DNA of 64,000 bases from Xestospongia muta (GCA_963693285.1 OY848921.1:4211497-4275496), one strand, 5' to 3'; counted from the stretch's first letter, positions 10,448 through 22,297 are shown. Notes: generated from the letters alone by a model not told the origin. Made by a program: numbers and translations.

Positions 10448-11860
10448 CCCTTCAACTGCGTTATTCGATTATTGCTCGTTAAGGGCGTGGTGTGGGACAA
10501 AATTGCTTGAATCAACTATTGTCTTGTCTTACCATTTTAAGACATTTTGTGGTTTCTAATTATAGTAGAAGTCTAAAAATAGCATTATGGTTAGCCATGA
10601 GGCACTGTGGGAAGAAGTGAGTCAGCAAGGGAGTTGTAATCTATGAATGCTTGTACCTTAGTCTACGTATAAACAGAACTTTATAACTGACTGGTTCCTT
10701 AGAATTAGTCTTCCTTTAACCTATATACCTCTTTCATAGGCTATTATTAGTATGAGATTACTATTGAAAGAAATAGACTTGTCGAAGCTACTTTTAACCT
10801 GGCTGTGCGTGAAAACAATCATCTTTTTTTTTCATTTTCATCATTTTCATAAATAAAACCATCGAAATCGTCATCGCTGAAATCAATGTTTCAAATCAGG
10901 ATACAGTATGATGGTACAATTATATGGGCCTATAACCTATTTTTCGAGATCCTTGTAATTAAGTACTGTCTGATTTTTCTTTCCCTTGCTGCTCTTAGTA
11001 ACATTGCTGACCAAACTGGCAATCAAGTTTGCATGTTGAAGAAACTGTGAATGGAGTATTGTCAAATTCAAGATTGCAACCATTTATTGTATGATTCCAG
11101 AAGATTCTTGATTTTGTCTAATATTGTTAATAAAGGATAACATGTACTGTATAATTATATCATTTAAGTCCAGCAAGAGATAAAATTAATGCAGATACCT
11201 TGGATTGACTCTGGTCTGGGTCATGAATTTTTTGTTCACACCAGGCACATATTTTTTTAGTCAGCTTCGAGTGCCAAAAGAGCTTTGTGTTGCTATCTTA
11301 TGACTCCAGATTGAGTGAAAGTAGTGTACCCCAAGTCGCTTAGCCCTTAACACTCCACATAATTATTAAATATTGAAAGTAGGCGTGGTTTACGTGAAAC
11401 ATTGTTGATATACCTTGAAAATGACGATTAAATGATGAAACATAATAAAGGAAAATGATAATAAATCAAGTGCATGCATAGATGCACAAAGTGAGTTAGG
11501 TTGCAATAATTCCAAATCTCCACTTATGATATTATCAAGTAGTAATGACAATTCCATTGAACCACACCAATTTATTACCAACCTGGAAGCAGTGCCTTAT
11601 TCTCTTCCCAACTAATAGTTCTGGGTGTGCCATTATGTGATTTGTGTCAGAATTTGATATGACAGTTGAATCTTCACTATCTCCTATCAGCAGCAATAAA
11701 TTTTGTCTCAACTCAGGAATTGAGAGTTGCCTCTTGTTTTTTGAAAACTTATAGACCTCTATTATTATGTGCTTGTCCTAGTACTTTTTTTCGAAAATTA
11801 ATTTGCGATTTCAGAACTCCCTTTTTTTCTTCTTTGTTGCACATAATTCTAGTGCACTCT
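10448..11860. other. No gene seen (inside the putative piggyBac element)
   Basis: About 1.4 kb with only short open frames and no recognisable domain on either strand. Confidence 0.4.
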
Positions 11861-14190
11861 CTACTTCTGCTCTTTTTGTCCACAAACCACTGTATTCCTG
11901 AATTTATTTGTTAGGTTTTCCTTCTCTTGTGCTGCTCTTAACTCCTTACGAGTATTTTCTTCAATTCTTTTCTCCATATCTTGCTCACACTTCATTTCTA
12001 TTTCCTGTCTTCTCCCTTTGGACTTTTCTTTAAATGCTGGTGCAAGTTTTCGAGCCGCTTGAAGAAGTTCCTCTCTTTCCCCACGAGTAAGATGAGCCAT
12101 CAAAAAAGAAGTCTTGTTATGACCAAACAAGATAATGGCTTCCAACAAGATAAGCTGTGCATTTGGCTTCTTCCTTAAATAACGATGTAAAACAGCGAAA
12201 TCTCTCTCAGATGACACATTGGTAGTAGGAAAAGAAGCGGTTTCTTCAATAATTCTTTCATCTGTGACATTGTAATGAACACCATTAGGGAGGTGGTCAA
12301 TCAGTAACCTCTGAGTTGTTTCTGAAAAAGTATGAAACAGAAGTTGGAGTAACTCCTGTGTCATTGTGTCAGTTGAATCAGGACTAATTAATGCATGCCA
12401 CACCTCATCATCGTGTATAACATTATCTTCAATACATTTTGCACTGGCACAAATAAGTGTTGATGAATCATTAGCCCAAATATCAAACTTCACTTTAAGT
12501 TGACAGTAAGTGAAACTCATTTCCAGTACAGAAACGGAAGACTCTTCAAGCCTTCTCCATAGTGGGCCAGTAACAATTTTGTCGATTAAGCCAAGCGCTC
12601 TACATCCAGCGATAAACACTTGATTCTTCAAATCATTTAAAACAGATCCAAGCGAACAATTAGCATTTTTTCCATGAACACTCTCTAGAAACTTAATCAT
12701 ATGATGTTGGAGATAATAAACACCAGCTGCATCATAGAATAAAATATTAAATTGATTACCTACAAATTGTGCAAGTGGCAATTTGATTATGCCTTGCTGT
12801 TTTAAATAAGAACGAAATAAAGTGGAAGTAGCACATTGTTGTGAGCCTCAGTGGTGAAATGCCTTACAAGCAGTGTGGATTAATCGTTGCGTACCAGATG
12901 AGCTAGATGGTACCTTATTATCATCAGAAAATGAAGCTTCCCATAAACTAACAGTCGCATCAAAATATTATTCATGCGTGTGATCTGTTCTTTTTCAATA
13001 TCAGCTAACTCTTCCCAGTTCTTTACTATAGTAGGAAGAATATCTGCTCAAAAGTCATGGAGAATCTCATTAAACAACTCTTCGGCCTCATGACGATCAG
13101 ACATGGTATTTTTCATTTTATATATAATATGTGAAGAAACAGCTTCACGCCTCAGTAATAATTAAACTCTATCATGTCATTTAAAATCTCTTTTAAAGTT
13201 TCCAAAGTATCACTAGAGGAGCCTGAGAAAACATGCCACAGTCCCAAAGTATACGACGATGACTCAGTTTTCACATCATATGTAGTGAAGTGCTCACCAA
13301 ATTTTGTGGTTCCATCTGTTTGTAGTGTTTCTAAAACGCAACGTATAATTGGTGCAACATTTCGTACACCAACATTCAACAAGAGTAATTCATATACACA
13401 GGCACGCACATCATCAGTATATTTATTATTTTCAAATGTAGTAATCTTGGGTTCTGAAGATAATATAGTCTGAATGGTGTCATGTAACTCAGAATTATCA
13501 AAAGCAAGAGCTGCAACTTCTTCCTTCAATAAGCTCTTTCTTTTTGCCTTGAGAAGAATGATTGACATCCTGAAGCCTTTTTTCCAATATGCAGCACAAT
13601 GATTAATTCGATCTAATTTAGCTCGTAATTTCTTTATTTGAGAGTCTGAGCCAAGAAGTTTCTGCTTATGATCTTCAATTGTTCTCTGCTGAACCTTTAT
13701 ACAATCAATCTGCTTCTGAATGACAGCATCCCTACGTTTCATTCTTTTGTTAGTGTTCCTTTTGATGTCACATATTTTCAGTTTTATTTCTTTAATTGAG
13801 TTACCCGCACTATCAGTCTTCTCTATCATAGGCCGTTGAGGACTAAAAGCAAACACTCAACCTTTATGATATCCAGGAAGAATATAATCTTCTGCAAAGA
13901 ACTCCGACAACAACTCTTCCTTCTCAGTTGACAAATGCATCTTCTTTAGCTTTTCTAGCTTAGGATTGAGCCTCACGACAGACTTTGATAAATCCTGATA
14001 CGTAGGTGGGTCTGGTTGTGGCTATTTTTCTCCATACAAATCTACAATCCACTCATAAAAGACTGTAAATGTGACATCAGAGTTCTCATATTTCACTTTC
14101 AGCAACTCCAAAACCAGTCCATTTGTGATAATGGATACTTCTCCTATAGGCTTAAAGCCCTTCTTCTTAACATAGGATAGCAGCAATGAC
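11861..14190 (-). pseudogene. Coiled-coil transposon-type gene, widespread unnamed family
   Basis: The minus strand from about 14,190 down reads nearly continuously: a start region (TYQDLSKSVVRLNPKLEKLK), a long basic coiled coil (KRMKRRDAVIQKQIDCIKVQ...), then VRACVYELLLLNVGVRNVAP, RLIHTACKAFHH, LAQFVGNQFNILFYDAAGVY, and SSERDFAVLHRYLRKKPNAQ followed by a charged helix to 11,861. In-frame stops are at 14,022-14,024 (TAG), 13,857-13,859, 13,050-13,052 and 12,848-12,850 (TGA). The longest intact part is 306 codons (11,861-12,781). I recall near relatives in cnidarian and fish genomes as mobile-element ORFs, but cannot name the superfamily. It sits inside the piggyBac limits. Confidence 0.6.
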
Positions 14191-14536
14191 TTTTAATGCC
14201 GTTTCTTTCTAGTATAGAAGCACCTAACAGAAGAAAATTATGAAAATGACTAAAAGCGATAAATAAAAGTCATAGCTGTGCTTGTTATCACTTAAAACTA
14301 TCAAAATATTCTTATTCAAGGCATCAGATTACCTCTTATTGTCTCAGTCATTAACTTTAGTGAAGAGGAACTGCCTCAACCTGGTGTGCCACGTTTTCTC
14401 TAATTTTACAAGAGAAAAAAAATTGAAAAAATTCAGTCAATTGATATCGCTACTATTTAGACTAATTTATCCAAAGATTTAAAACAGATAAAGTTACTAA
14501 ACTCTTTAGATCAGCTTATTTAAGCAGTTTTGATAG

Positions 14537-15760
14537 TTAATAACTTTGAAAAAGCTCTAAACAGTTTATTTTAAATGTCAGATGATTTGGTCGTTGCTTT
14601 GTCTCATTTAGTGTCTGCTGGTATATAATATATGAGTTGACAACACACATTTCTGTAATCCAGATCCTCCACCATTTAACGGATTTGTGAAGGAAGCAGT
14701 AATGTGACATGAGCTGGTCCAGTTTGTCAACTCCAAGCATATACTTGTTGTAAAAATGTACAACTTCTGGTATTCTTTTTGTTTTTCCTCTAAAGATTAT
14801 TTTATTTATTATCAACATACTTGGTTGACAACATGACATTTTTTCTTTTATCCATCCATTCCGTTACAGTCATGTTATTACATTTGTAGCTAATACAATC
14901 CCCTTTTGCCATTTTTGTCTTATTTTTTACATCCTTTGGCAGTGCCTTTTTATTACTCATTACAGTTCCAGTACATGAAATTCCAATTTTTGTTAGATTT
15001 TCAGCTAATATTGGACTTGAATAGAAGCGATCTGTATACAAGTTGTGACCATTGTTTTTAAGGTGATCACAAAAAGTCACAACTACCTTTACAGTGTGTG
15101 ACAACTCTTGTCAGTCAATCAGATTTTTTTTTCTGAGATTATGAATGTATCCAGTAATACTGTCTGACAAAATGTAAGCATTAATTCCTCACGGATGAGG
15201 TTTCCTATTTAGGTACTGCTGGTAAGCAGTCCTACCTTTGAACTGTATAATGGATTTGTCAATGGCCATTTCACGATTAGGAACATAATTCTGCATGATG
15301 GTAGGCAGTAGAGTATCAATAAATGGTTGTGTTTTTCCATTTTTATAGGTTACTGAAACTGTCCGACATGAAGTAAGCCAAATATCTGAAAGAACCTATC
15401 TTGTGTGAAAATTGAGGGGGAAAATAGTATGCTAGATAGTAAATCCTGATGGCAATAGTGTTCTAACTTTGATAACTGAATAATTCCCATGTTTAAAATA
15501 ACTGCAACCAATGCTTTCATTTCCTCTACTGACACAGGAACCCATTTTTTATATAAAGAAAATTTTCTTGTGTTGCTTGGAATCTTGTATTCAGCAAAAC
15601 TATTTGTACAGTCAAGTTACGGTCAACTATAAATTGCCATACTGAATTAGTGAATAGAAGACTGAAGCATTGTATTGCTGTATGACGATCTTGCTGAGGT
15701 GCCGTAGCACCTGGCGTCATTGTAAAATTTCTTGTTTTGCCATTCATCATATAACATGTC
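14537..15760 (-). pseudogene. piggyBac transposase, decayed
   Basis: Minus-strand frames in order: VSVEEMKALVAVILNMGIIQ (15,350-15,540), the first catalytic block AIDKSIIQFKGRTAYQQYLN (about 15,220-15,290), LYTDRFYSSPILAENLTKIG with the second Asp (14,990-15,060), and YNKYMLGVDKLDQLMSHYCF with the third Asp (14,690-14,760). This is the DDE_Tnp_1_7 domain order. An expected Trp codon in KPHPWG is TGA (near 15,190), and frames shift near 15,535, 15,350, 15,105 and 14,820. The three Asp positions are still visible, but no intact protein can be made. The Cys-rich C-terminal domain was not found. Confidence 0.85.
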
Positions 15761-15908
15761 TAACACTTCTTGAGCATTCATCTTTTATTCTATTATTATA
15801 TTCATTGAATTATTACAATAGCAATGTAGAGTATATAAGTATGCGGGCCGCGTTTAATCAGTGTGGGCGTTGCACATATAATAATGCTCATCGCGGTCAA
15901 AGAGTTAA

Positions 15909-16289
15909 GTTGGATTTGACCATTGTTGCTTGACATTTAAGTGATATTTCTGTTTGAATGATGGTATCTTTTTAAAAAAGGTAGCCAAAATATCCAGTCC
16001 AGTCAAATGTTTTGACTAGAATTTCTGCTTCAAGTGTTCCGACTAACTGTACTGAATTGACAGACTGATGTTTCGGCTTTCTTAAACAGAGGTTAGCAAT
16101 TTAAACAATATTGTCAACATCATAAACCAATGTTCATATGGCAAAAATTTGGTGTGACAGCTGGTAGGAATGTCATAGTGATTTCTTTGTTAGTGATTTC
16201 TGTGTTTCTTTGTTAGTACTTTCCACATTAAATAATGAAAGGTAGGAATTGTTCATAATGAATTGTTCATTATTACCTTTTTTGGTTGT
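15909..16289. other. No gene seen
   Basis: AT-rich spacer between the right TTAA end of the piggyBac element and the next transposon fragment. Confidence 0.5.
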
Positions 16290-16935
16290 TTATTACTTAT
16301 ATGACAACAGCATTTTTCTTGTTCTGACCTGAACAATTATCACCATTTAGATTACTGCATTAATGCCTCGTCTGTCTGATAATTAATTTGTTTTGGTATC
16401 ACTTCACAGCAAACACCGAAGATAATGCACACTTACGTGGCATTAAAAAGTATATTGTTTCTGGTTGAAAAGGATTTGACGGGTATTGGACCTATTACTG
16501 TAATTGAAATCCATAATAGTAGCTGTTTTAGCAGGTACTTGTTGTGCATAATCAAAGCTATTGTGAGCTCTGATATTTAAGGTAGTGGCTGGCCTGGAAA
16601 TTAGTGGATGAAACCTTCTACTGCAAGAAAATGACAAATTAAGAAGGAATTTGTCACTACATAAGTACCATCAATAGTGAAGAGGTCTTTTAACTCTGTT
16701 AATATGTCTTTTAAGATGCAAGGTAATAGTCCTGTTCTTGTTTGACTTAGGTAATGTGGTCTTTTGCGAGACCTAATGCCTAGTAAATTTGCAATATAAC
16801 AAGTGTACTTGTACAACATTACTTAGTTCTGATTGTCTTTGTAGGTTGTTCGCAGATCAGACAATAGCTGTACTATTCCTTTAGCAGATCCAGCAAAGAT
16901 CAGTCATAGTTTTTGTAATTATGATGTGTGGCAAG
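16290..16935 (-). pseudogene. Fragment of the 'GQNKN' (DUF7869-like) gene family
   Basis: Reading down the minus strand: ITKTMTDLCWIC, then RNSTAIV, ICLTTKY-like text is absent, then HNSFDYAQQVPAKTATIM, then ETIYFLMPRKCALSS, then GDNCSGQNKKNAVVI near 16,315. The order CW-x-C, H-x-SFD-AQQ, YFLTPRKC and DNC-GQNKNN matches the fuller copy at 32,605-35,440. Stops and frameshifts are frequent. It abuts hAT C-terminal sequence at about 16,935 without a spacer. Confidence 0.65.
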
Positions 16936-18690
16936 TAGCATAAAGAGCTGAAAGATCTTTCACTAACTGCATTTGTATCCAGCATCACCAATATCAGTGA
17001 AGCGAACCTACAGACTTCTGGTATTAAAGATCTTTGTGAATCTGAAAACTTCCTTAGAAATCCAATCACTGAAGGTAAATTGTGCAAGACATCACTTGTA
17101 ATGCATACTTAACTGCTCAGTGTCAAAGTCATCTTTATAGAAATCCTTGACAAACTGTAACTCTTCATCACACTTTTGACCATTGGATGACTTGACAAGA
17201 AGAGCTGCAAGGTTAGAATAAACCTTATGGCCAGGCTGATCAAAACGATCTTTAATCCCTCTTACAAGAAGATTAGTGCCTTAAGTAAACTGTTCTGTAG
17301 AACTGTTCAACACTTTCTAGTGAGTAACTTTCTGTTCTACCATTTTCATATCGTCTTGGCCTCTTTTGCTTTCTTGGCAAGACTGGCTCTTCTTGAAGAA
17401 GTTGTCATCAGATCTGGTTGATTGCAGTGTATTCTGTCCATCAATGGCTGACATTCGAGTAGCCTCCAAGGTTTTACTCAAATTGTCACTATGATATAAC
17501 AACAAGTCTCCTAAAAGTAATCCAAAGTAGAAATCAAATGAGTTCATACATGCTGACACTGTTTAAATTCTGTTCTTCATTTCTGTCTCCTTGACAAAAT
17601 CTAGACATTCATCCCATAACTTTTGAAGTACCTCATAATTATCAATGATGCTTTTTCAAGCTTGGGCATGAACAGTCCACCTTGTTGGACACAAAACATG
17701 AATGCCACCACGTGCAAAAGAAACCTCTGGCATTTCTAATTTTAAACATTGGAAAGTGGCGTCATGACGTGGAGATAGTTTGATCAGCTTGATGATTTCA
17801 TACGAAGTATCTAAAGTGTTTCTCATTGTTTTACAAGATTAATAGCATCTAAGCAAGCAAGACTATGAGCGTGACCATAACAGTGTGTATATACTGCCCT
17901 AAGTTCTTCTCTCTGTATTAATGTTGCTAACCCTTTTTGAGATCCACACATTGTAAAACATCATGTACCCACTGTTAGTAACGTTTCCGATTAAGTAGAT
18001 TAAATCTGACAAAGGCCAATGAACTCTTCATTGGTTACTAAATGGTTGTCTACCCATCAGAAACAAATAACAACCTGTTCTTTGTTTGATATATCCGTAG
18101 TTTCATCAACAATAATAGTCAGAAAAGGAGCTGTAGATAAAGACTGAACAATTTGTCACAAGACTTGCAATGATATGACCTTAAGAACTTCATTTTGTAT
18201 ATCTGGTGCTATATATTTATCAGTTTTCTTTTCATTCCACTTAACAAGTCGTATGTCATCTTCACTCCGTACCTGTAAGAGCTGATTGAAGTTTGAATCA
18301 GACTCATCTCCATGACGTCTTAAAGGAAGTCCTTGCCAAGCAAGGAATCTAATATTCGAAAGAATTTTGAGGAAGCACTGACGACGTTCTAATTTTTATT
18401 GCTGGTGTATTGTTGAAATAGATTTTCTGACATCTTTAGTTGTGGAAGGCAATGTCATCACTTTAAAAGTTGATTCTTTGTAACAAATGCTAGAAGAATG
18501 TATATTAAACTTAGTAGAAGCATCCTTACAGTTGTGGTAACCTTTTGAAATAAATGCCATATCAAGATTAGGAGACCACTGAATTTTTTTTCTGAATAAG
18601 CACGAGTACAAGTATAGCACAACACAACATCTTCATCTTCAACATAATGTAACCAAGACCATTTACTGGAAGCTTTTCTTAAGCCTTGTT
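16936..18690 (-). pseudogene. hAT (ZMYM1-like, TTF zinc finger) transposase, decayed
   Basis: Minus strand from 18,690: a TTF-type zinc-finger region WLHYVEDEDVVLCYTC, then LFRKKIQWSPNLDMAFISKG; the catalytic block TIIVDETTDISNKEQVVICF (about 18,060-18,120); MNSFDFYFGLLLGDLLLYHS then DNLSKTLEATRMSAIDG (17,440-17,550); and the dimerisation region ASLILVMLDTNAVSERSFSS (16,940-17,010). This is the full hAT order. The frame breaks many times between 17,560 and 18,390. The 3' end is replaced at 16,935 by a different transposon family. Confidence 0.8.
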
Positions 18691-18955
18691 CACAATACGA
18701 CGCAAAAGCAACGTTGCGTACCGTTGCGGTGTTGTGTTGTATTCTGAACTCGTTGCATTAATGCAAAGTTGGAAAACAAAACACTACGCGAAAATGGGAT
18801 GGAAGTCTATTTCTATTTTCAGCCCATGCGTTTAACCAATCAAATTAACCTGAGCACATGTTCACCGTTCAAAATGGAGGAATGTTCACAATACGACGGA
18901 AGAACGACGTTGCGTACTGCTGCGTATTGCAGCGCTACATCATGCCCACATGATC
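18686..18955. repeat. Two GC-richer direct repeats with internal inverted symmetry, at the Harbinger 5' side
   Basis: GTTCACAATACGACG occurs at about 18,689 and again at about 18,889, each followed by a GTTGCGTAC motif. The first copy ends with an imperfect inverted copy of its own start (GTATTCTGAAC, near 18,740). They lie immediately upstream of the Harbinger transposase and may be its left terminus. No matching right end was found between 20.9 and 22 kb. Confidence 0.5.
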
Positions 18956-19034
18956 ACAATTTAAACTCCACCTACTAAAAATAGCAGATATTAAGGCTAT
19001 TTCAAGGCTTATTCTTCGACAAAGGAGGAGAAAG

Positions 19035-20003
19035 ATGTGGGTGAGAGATATATTCGCCAATCATTGCATAAGTGGTGAATATCATTGTCTATTACAAGAA
19101 TTGAGGCTAAAAGTCCCACAGTCTCATTGGCAAAATCTCAGAATGGCTAAAGAAAAATTTGATATATTAGTAAATTTGGTTCATATTTACTTGTCAAAGA
19201 GAAGCTATAATAGTGTGGTTAGAGCAGTAATATCTGTTGCAGAAAGATTGGCTCTTACAATACGATACCTGGCCACTGGAAATTCCCAAGTATCATTATC
19301 ATTTAGTTTTCGTGTCGGAAAATCTACTGTGTCTGGAATATTGAAAGAGACATGTAAATCTTTGTGGCATGTTTTGCAGCCTGTATATGTGAAAGCTCCC
19401 TCAAATGAAGAGGAATGGATAGGTGGGAGCAACCAGTTTGAACGAATATGGAATTTCCCCAATTGCTTAGGAGCGGTGGACGGAAAATATATTGTTATTC
19501 AAGCCCCAGCTAATTGGGGTTCTACTTACATTAATTATAAAGGAACTCATTCCGTAGTACTAATGGTTGTCTGTGACATAAATTATAGGTTTATTTTAGT
19601 AGATGTAGGTGATGCAGGATGTCAGAGCGATCGAGGTGTGTTTGCTAACTCCGATTTTGGTCAAGGAATAGAGAATCAGACACTTCATATTCCAAGAAGT
19701 CGTCCATTTCCAGGAACATCTGCACCAGACCTACTATGTGTCTTTGTAGGTGATGAGGGTTTCCCTTTAAAGGAAAACATGCTCCAACCCTACCCAGGAA
19801 GACGAATAATTAAGAACACTTATGGAATCTTGGCAGCCAGGTGGCAAATCTTTCATAGACCAATTATCGCTAACCCAGACAATGTTGTACTATATACCAA
19901 AGCAGCCATTGGACTCCATAATTTTCTCCAATCTACAGAGTCATTAGTTTATTGCCCCTCTAGACTTATAGAATTATTTTGTATCCTCACAAGAAGAGGT
20001 TGA
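19035..20003 (+). CDS. PIF/Harbinger transposase, long ORF but catalytically impaired
   Basis: A 322-codon open frame. The frame is open upstream of the ATG and reads SRLILRQRRRKMWVRDIF, like normal Harbinger N-termini. Order: EYHCLLQELRL, helix-turn-helix region SFRVGKSTVSGILKETCKSL, WNFPNCLGAVDGKYIVIQAP with the first Asp (about residue 154), ANWGSTYINYKGTHSVVLMV, DAGCQSDRGVFANSDFG with the second Asp, then VGDEGFPLKENMLQPYPG. After that, the usual [20 protein letters not shown] block is shortened to RRIIKNTYGILAAR: about 18 residues are missing and the catalytic Glu is Lys. The YCP motif near the end is present. The ORF could be expressed but should not transpose by itself. MADF/BESS partner on the minus strand at 20,086-20,960. 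Confidence 0.85.
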   Translation: MWVRDIFANHCISGEYHCLLQELRLKVPQSHWQNLRMAKEKFDILVNLVHIYLSKRSYNSVVRAVISVAERLALTIRYLATGNSQVSLSFSFRVGKSTVSGILKETCKSLWHVLQPVYVKAPSNEEEWIGGSNQFERIWNFPNCLGAVDGKYIVIQAPANWGSTYINYKGTHSVVLMVVCDINYRFILVDVGDAGCQSDRGVFANSDFGQGIENQTLHIPRSRPFPGTSAPDLLCVFVGDEGFPLKENMLQPYPGRRIIKNTYGILAARWQIFHRPIIANPDNVVLYTKAAIGLHNFLQSTESLVYCPSRLIELFCILTRRG

Positions 20004-20085
20004 ATGGCAATATCAATATGTCAGACGTACAAGTTAATATTTTTGTAATTTGATACTTACATAATTATCAAAGATATGATAATTA

Positions 20086-20960
20086 TTAATCATTTGGAAA
20101 TTCAATATTAACAAGAACTTGTTCAATTTGCAATTTAGCTAAAGCTTTCTGTTTAGGACTTAAACAGCAAAGTACTGTACCAATGTGCCTTCCAAAAGAT
20201 GGCTTCATCTACTTCATCCACATTCCCACATTTTCTTTTCTTTGCAGGTGGTGATGTACTTCGTGATGATGATCTTGATATTATCCCAACCCTGTTCATT
20301 GGGTTTCCAAAGTTTCACCATCTAGGGATATACTAAAAGGGAAAGTTCCATTAATTAACAGATACCATTAATTTAATTGATATTATAATCATTACCTTGA
20401 ATCATTAATTGGTGACATACTCTCAGTTACAATTTCAATTTCAAGCTTTTGTGAATCATTGGACAAGTTGGAATGTGTTCTATAAAAATAATTAGTATAA
20501 TTTTATTCTTGTTCCATCTATAAATATTAATGATTACTTACGTTCTATGTTTTACAGAGTCCTGTAGGAATACCATGTTACTATAAAGTTCCCATAAAGG
20601 AACATATGGTGGTCCTTCTTCACCTGTCTTTCTCTTTTTCTTCACTTGTTTTAATTCGCGCACAAATCGATCCCTTAAGTTCTTCCATTTCCTCATGCAC
20701 TCCTCAACAGGTTCAACCACCTTAACTGTCAATTATACACAGACACACACACATAGAGAGAAGTGATATGATACATATTAAACTTAATGTATTATTAATT
20801 CTTTGTAAATTGACATTTAGATTAGAGTTTGTGCCTTACTTTAGTAGCTACTTCCTTCCATGCGTTTTCCTTGGCCTTAATATCTTTGAATGACCTACTG
20901 GATACTTACCATAAGCAATTAAACTCCCTTACAGCTTCAATCAGTCAGCCTTTACAAACC
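20086..20960 (-). pseudogene. MADF-BESS protein of the second Harbinger element
   Basis: Minus strand exons: 20,840 to about 20,950 (LIEAVREFNCLW, then VSSRSFKDIKAKENAWKEVA); 20,542-20,720 (EPVEECMRKWKNLRDRFVRE, the MADF core); 20,396-20,479 (acidic linker); 20,086-20,332 (FGRHIGTVLCCLSPKQKALA then KLQIEQVLVNIEF, a BESS motif). Introns of 119, 62 and 63 bp have GT-AG ends. A TAA lies in the first exon at 20,906-20,908, and the last exon needs frame changes to reach the BESS region, so it is probably dead. MADF binds DNA and BESS mediates protein contacts; in Harbinger elements this is the transposase partner. Confidence 0.7.
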
Positions 20961-21121
20961 ACTTTTTTCCCAAATTCCCTTTTGGAAATAGAAAGTAATA
21001 GGTTGGTGTGGTTGGTTAGACAAAGATCTACCACTATTACCAGCGACTGCCATTGCATGCATGTGGCTTAGATTCAATGAAATGTTAAGAAAGGGAAGAG
21101 CTAGAGTAGTTAATTAATTAT

Positions 21122-21215
21122 TATTCATTATTAATAGTTTATAAATATTAATTACTATAAATTTAATGTATTCATTATTAATAGTTTATGAATATTAATT
21201 ACTATAAACTTAATG
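21122..21215. repeat. Tandem duplication, 2 copies of 47 bp
   Basis: Copies at 21,122-21,168 and 21,169-21,215 begin TATTCATTATTAATAGTTTA and differ at only two or three positions. Very AT-rich and rich in short palindromes (ATTAAT). Confidence 0.85.
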
Positions 21216-22297
21216 TATAACATCAGTAAAAAGTGTAGTGGCCATGGCTGTATGGTCACTACAGCTCCTACAGCACTGTAGCACTAGTTGTTGCTTGTTC
21301 AGGCTCAAACTGGCACACTCTGATTAACTTGATTAGGGTCATCTGTCATTTCAATAACATGAGAGCCTTCAGAGGAATCAGAGCTGAGGGTGAACCCATC
21401 ATGATCCTCAGAACAACAGCTGTCTTGCCGTGCTTAAACACATTGATTTTAAACTACACCTACCTATTAATAATAAGATGGCCGATTTTGATGTGCACCA
21501 CGACTGACTACAAGTCCTCTTCCATCAGGAAAGCAAAGACAGAATGGTATTTTACATGTTCTTCCAGCTCAAGTTTTTCCAAATGTCTCAGACACGTTGC
21601 AGATTATGGTAACCACTCCTGCAGTGACGTATCCAAGGGTGGGCTAGGGTGGGGCTGGGTCGACCAACTTCATGAGTCTATAAAAAGTTTCTATTAATTA
21701 AATTTCTTTTAAATTACCTTCAAAGAGGCTGTTTAGTTGAGTTAGTAACATAAGTAACTTTAGTAAAGCAAAGACAGAACACAAAAGTCTTCCAAAAGTT
21801 CATCTCCAAAAGGGTCACCATGTCTTGATGTAAATTCCCTTCCTCAGTTATACAAGGTCTGTAGTATTAACAATAGAGCCCTTACATTTTCTATTACTCT
21901 ACATTAAATCGGTTGTGTTTTACCTTTTCAACAACCAAGAAATAAGTGTAATCTGGCTCTTTTCACTTCAAAATCTTAATAGTAGCTTTGTATTGTGTCA
22001 AATAAATCAGTTGTCATACCAATTTCCATTGTGACCATTGTTATTTTAACAAAAAAGCTAAAGAAATGATAAAGAGAGAAATGACCAAGTTCAATTTCAG
22101 CACCTCTGGCTTGTCCAATAATAATTGCATGAAATCCGACAGAGTCCAATCCTACTTGTCTTCACCATAGGCACCTGTAGAACTGTAACTCCACCAAGGC
22201 AGGAAAAGGTGTGTGGTCAATATTAGGATGTGGTCAAGTTTTATTTATTATTATTGTAAAAGGAGTCTACTGTTTTTGTGAGTCTGTGAAAACTTTA
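21216..22297. other. No firm gene; one short acidic reading frame
   Basis: On the minus strand, about 21,347-21,453, a frame reads FTLSSDSSEGSHVIEMTDDP and ends at TGA. It looks like an acidic transposase N-terminus but has no partner. A diverged copy of the 7775-7845 repeat lies at 21,965-22,026. Confidence 0.35.

Larger units (their letters stand above)
10444..15908. mobile_element. piggyBac-type element with TTAA ends and a nested insertion
   Basis: TTAA at 10,444-10,447 is followed by CCCTTCAACTGCG. TTAA at 15,905-15,908 is preceded, read inward on the minus strand, by CTCTTTGACCGCG. These resemble piggyBac terminal inverted repeats (CCCTTTGxCxGCx) with the family's TTAA target duplication. 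The transposase lies near the right end on the minus strand (14,537-15,760). The unusual 5.4-kb length is partly explained by another transposon gene inserted at 11,861-14,190. Pairing of these two ends is inference. Confidence 0.5.

Noticed and set aside
11981..12178. 65-codon plus-strand ORF rich in Phe and Ser
   Set aside because: Antisense of the charged helix of the gene at 11,861-12,781.
13174..13473. 99-codon plus-strand ORF
   Set aside because: Antisense shadow of the coiled-coil transposon gene.
21329..21697. 122-codon plus-strand ORF
   Set aside because: Odd composition, no motif, and the opposite strand has more protein-like acidic text over part of it.
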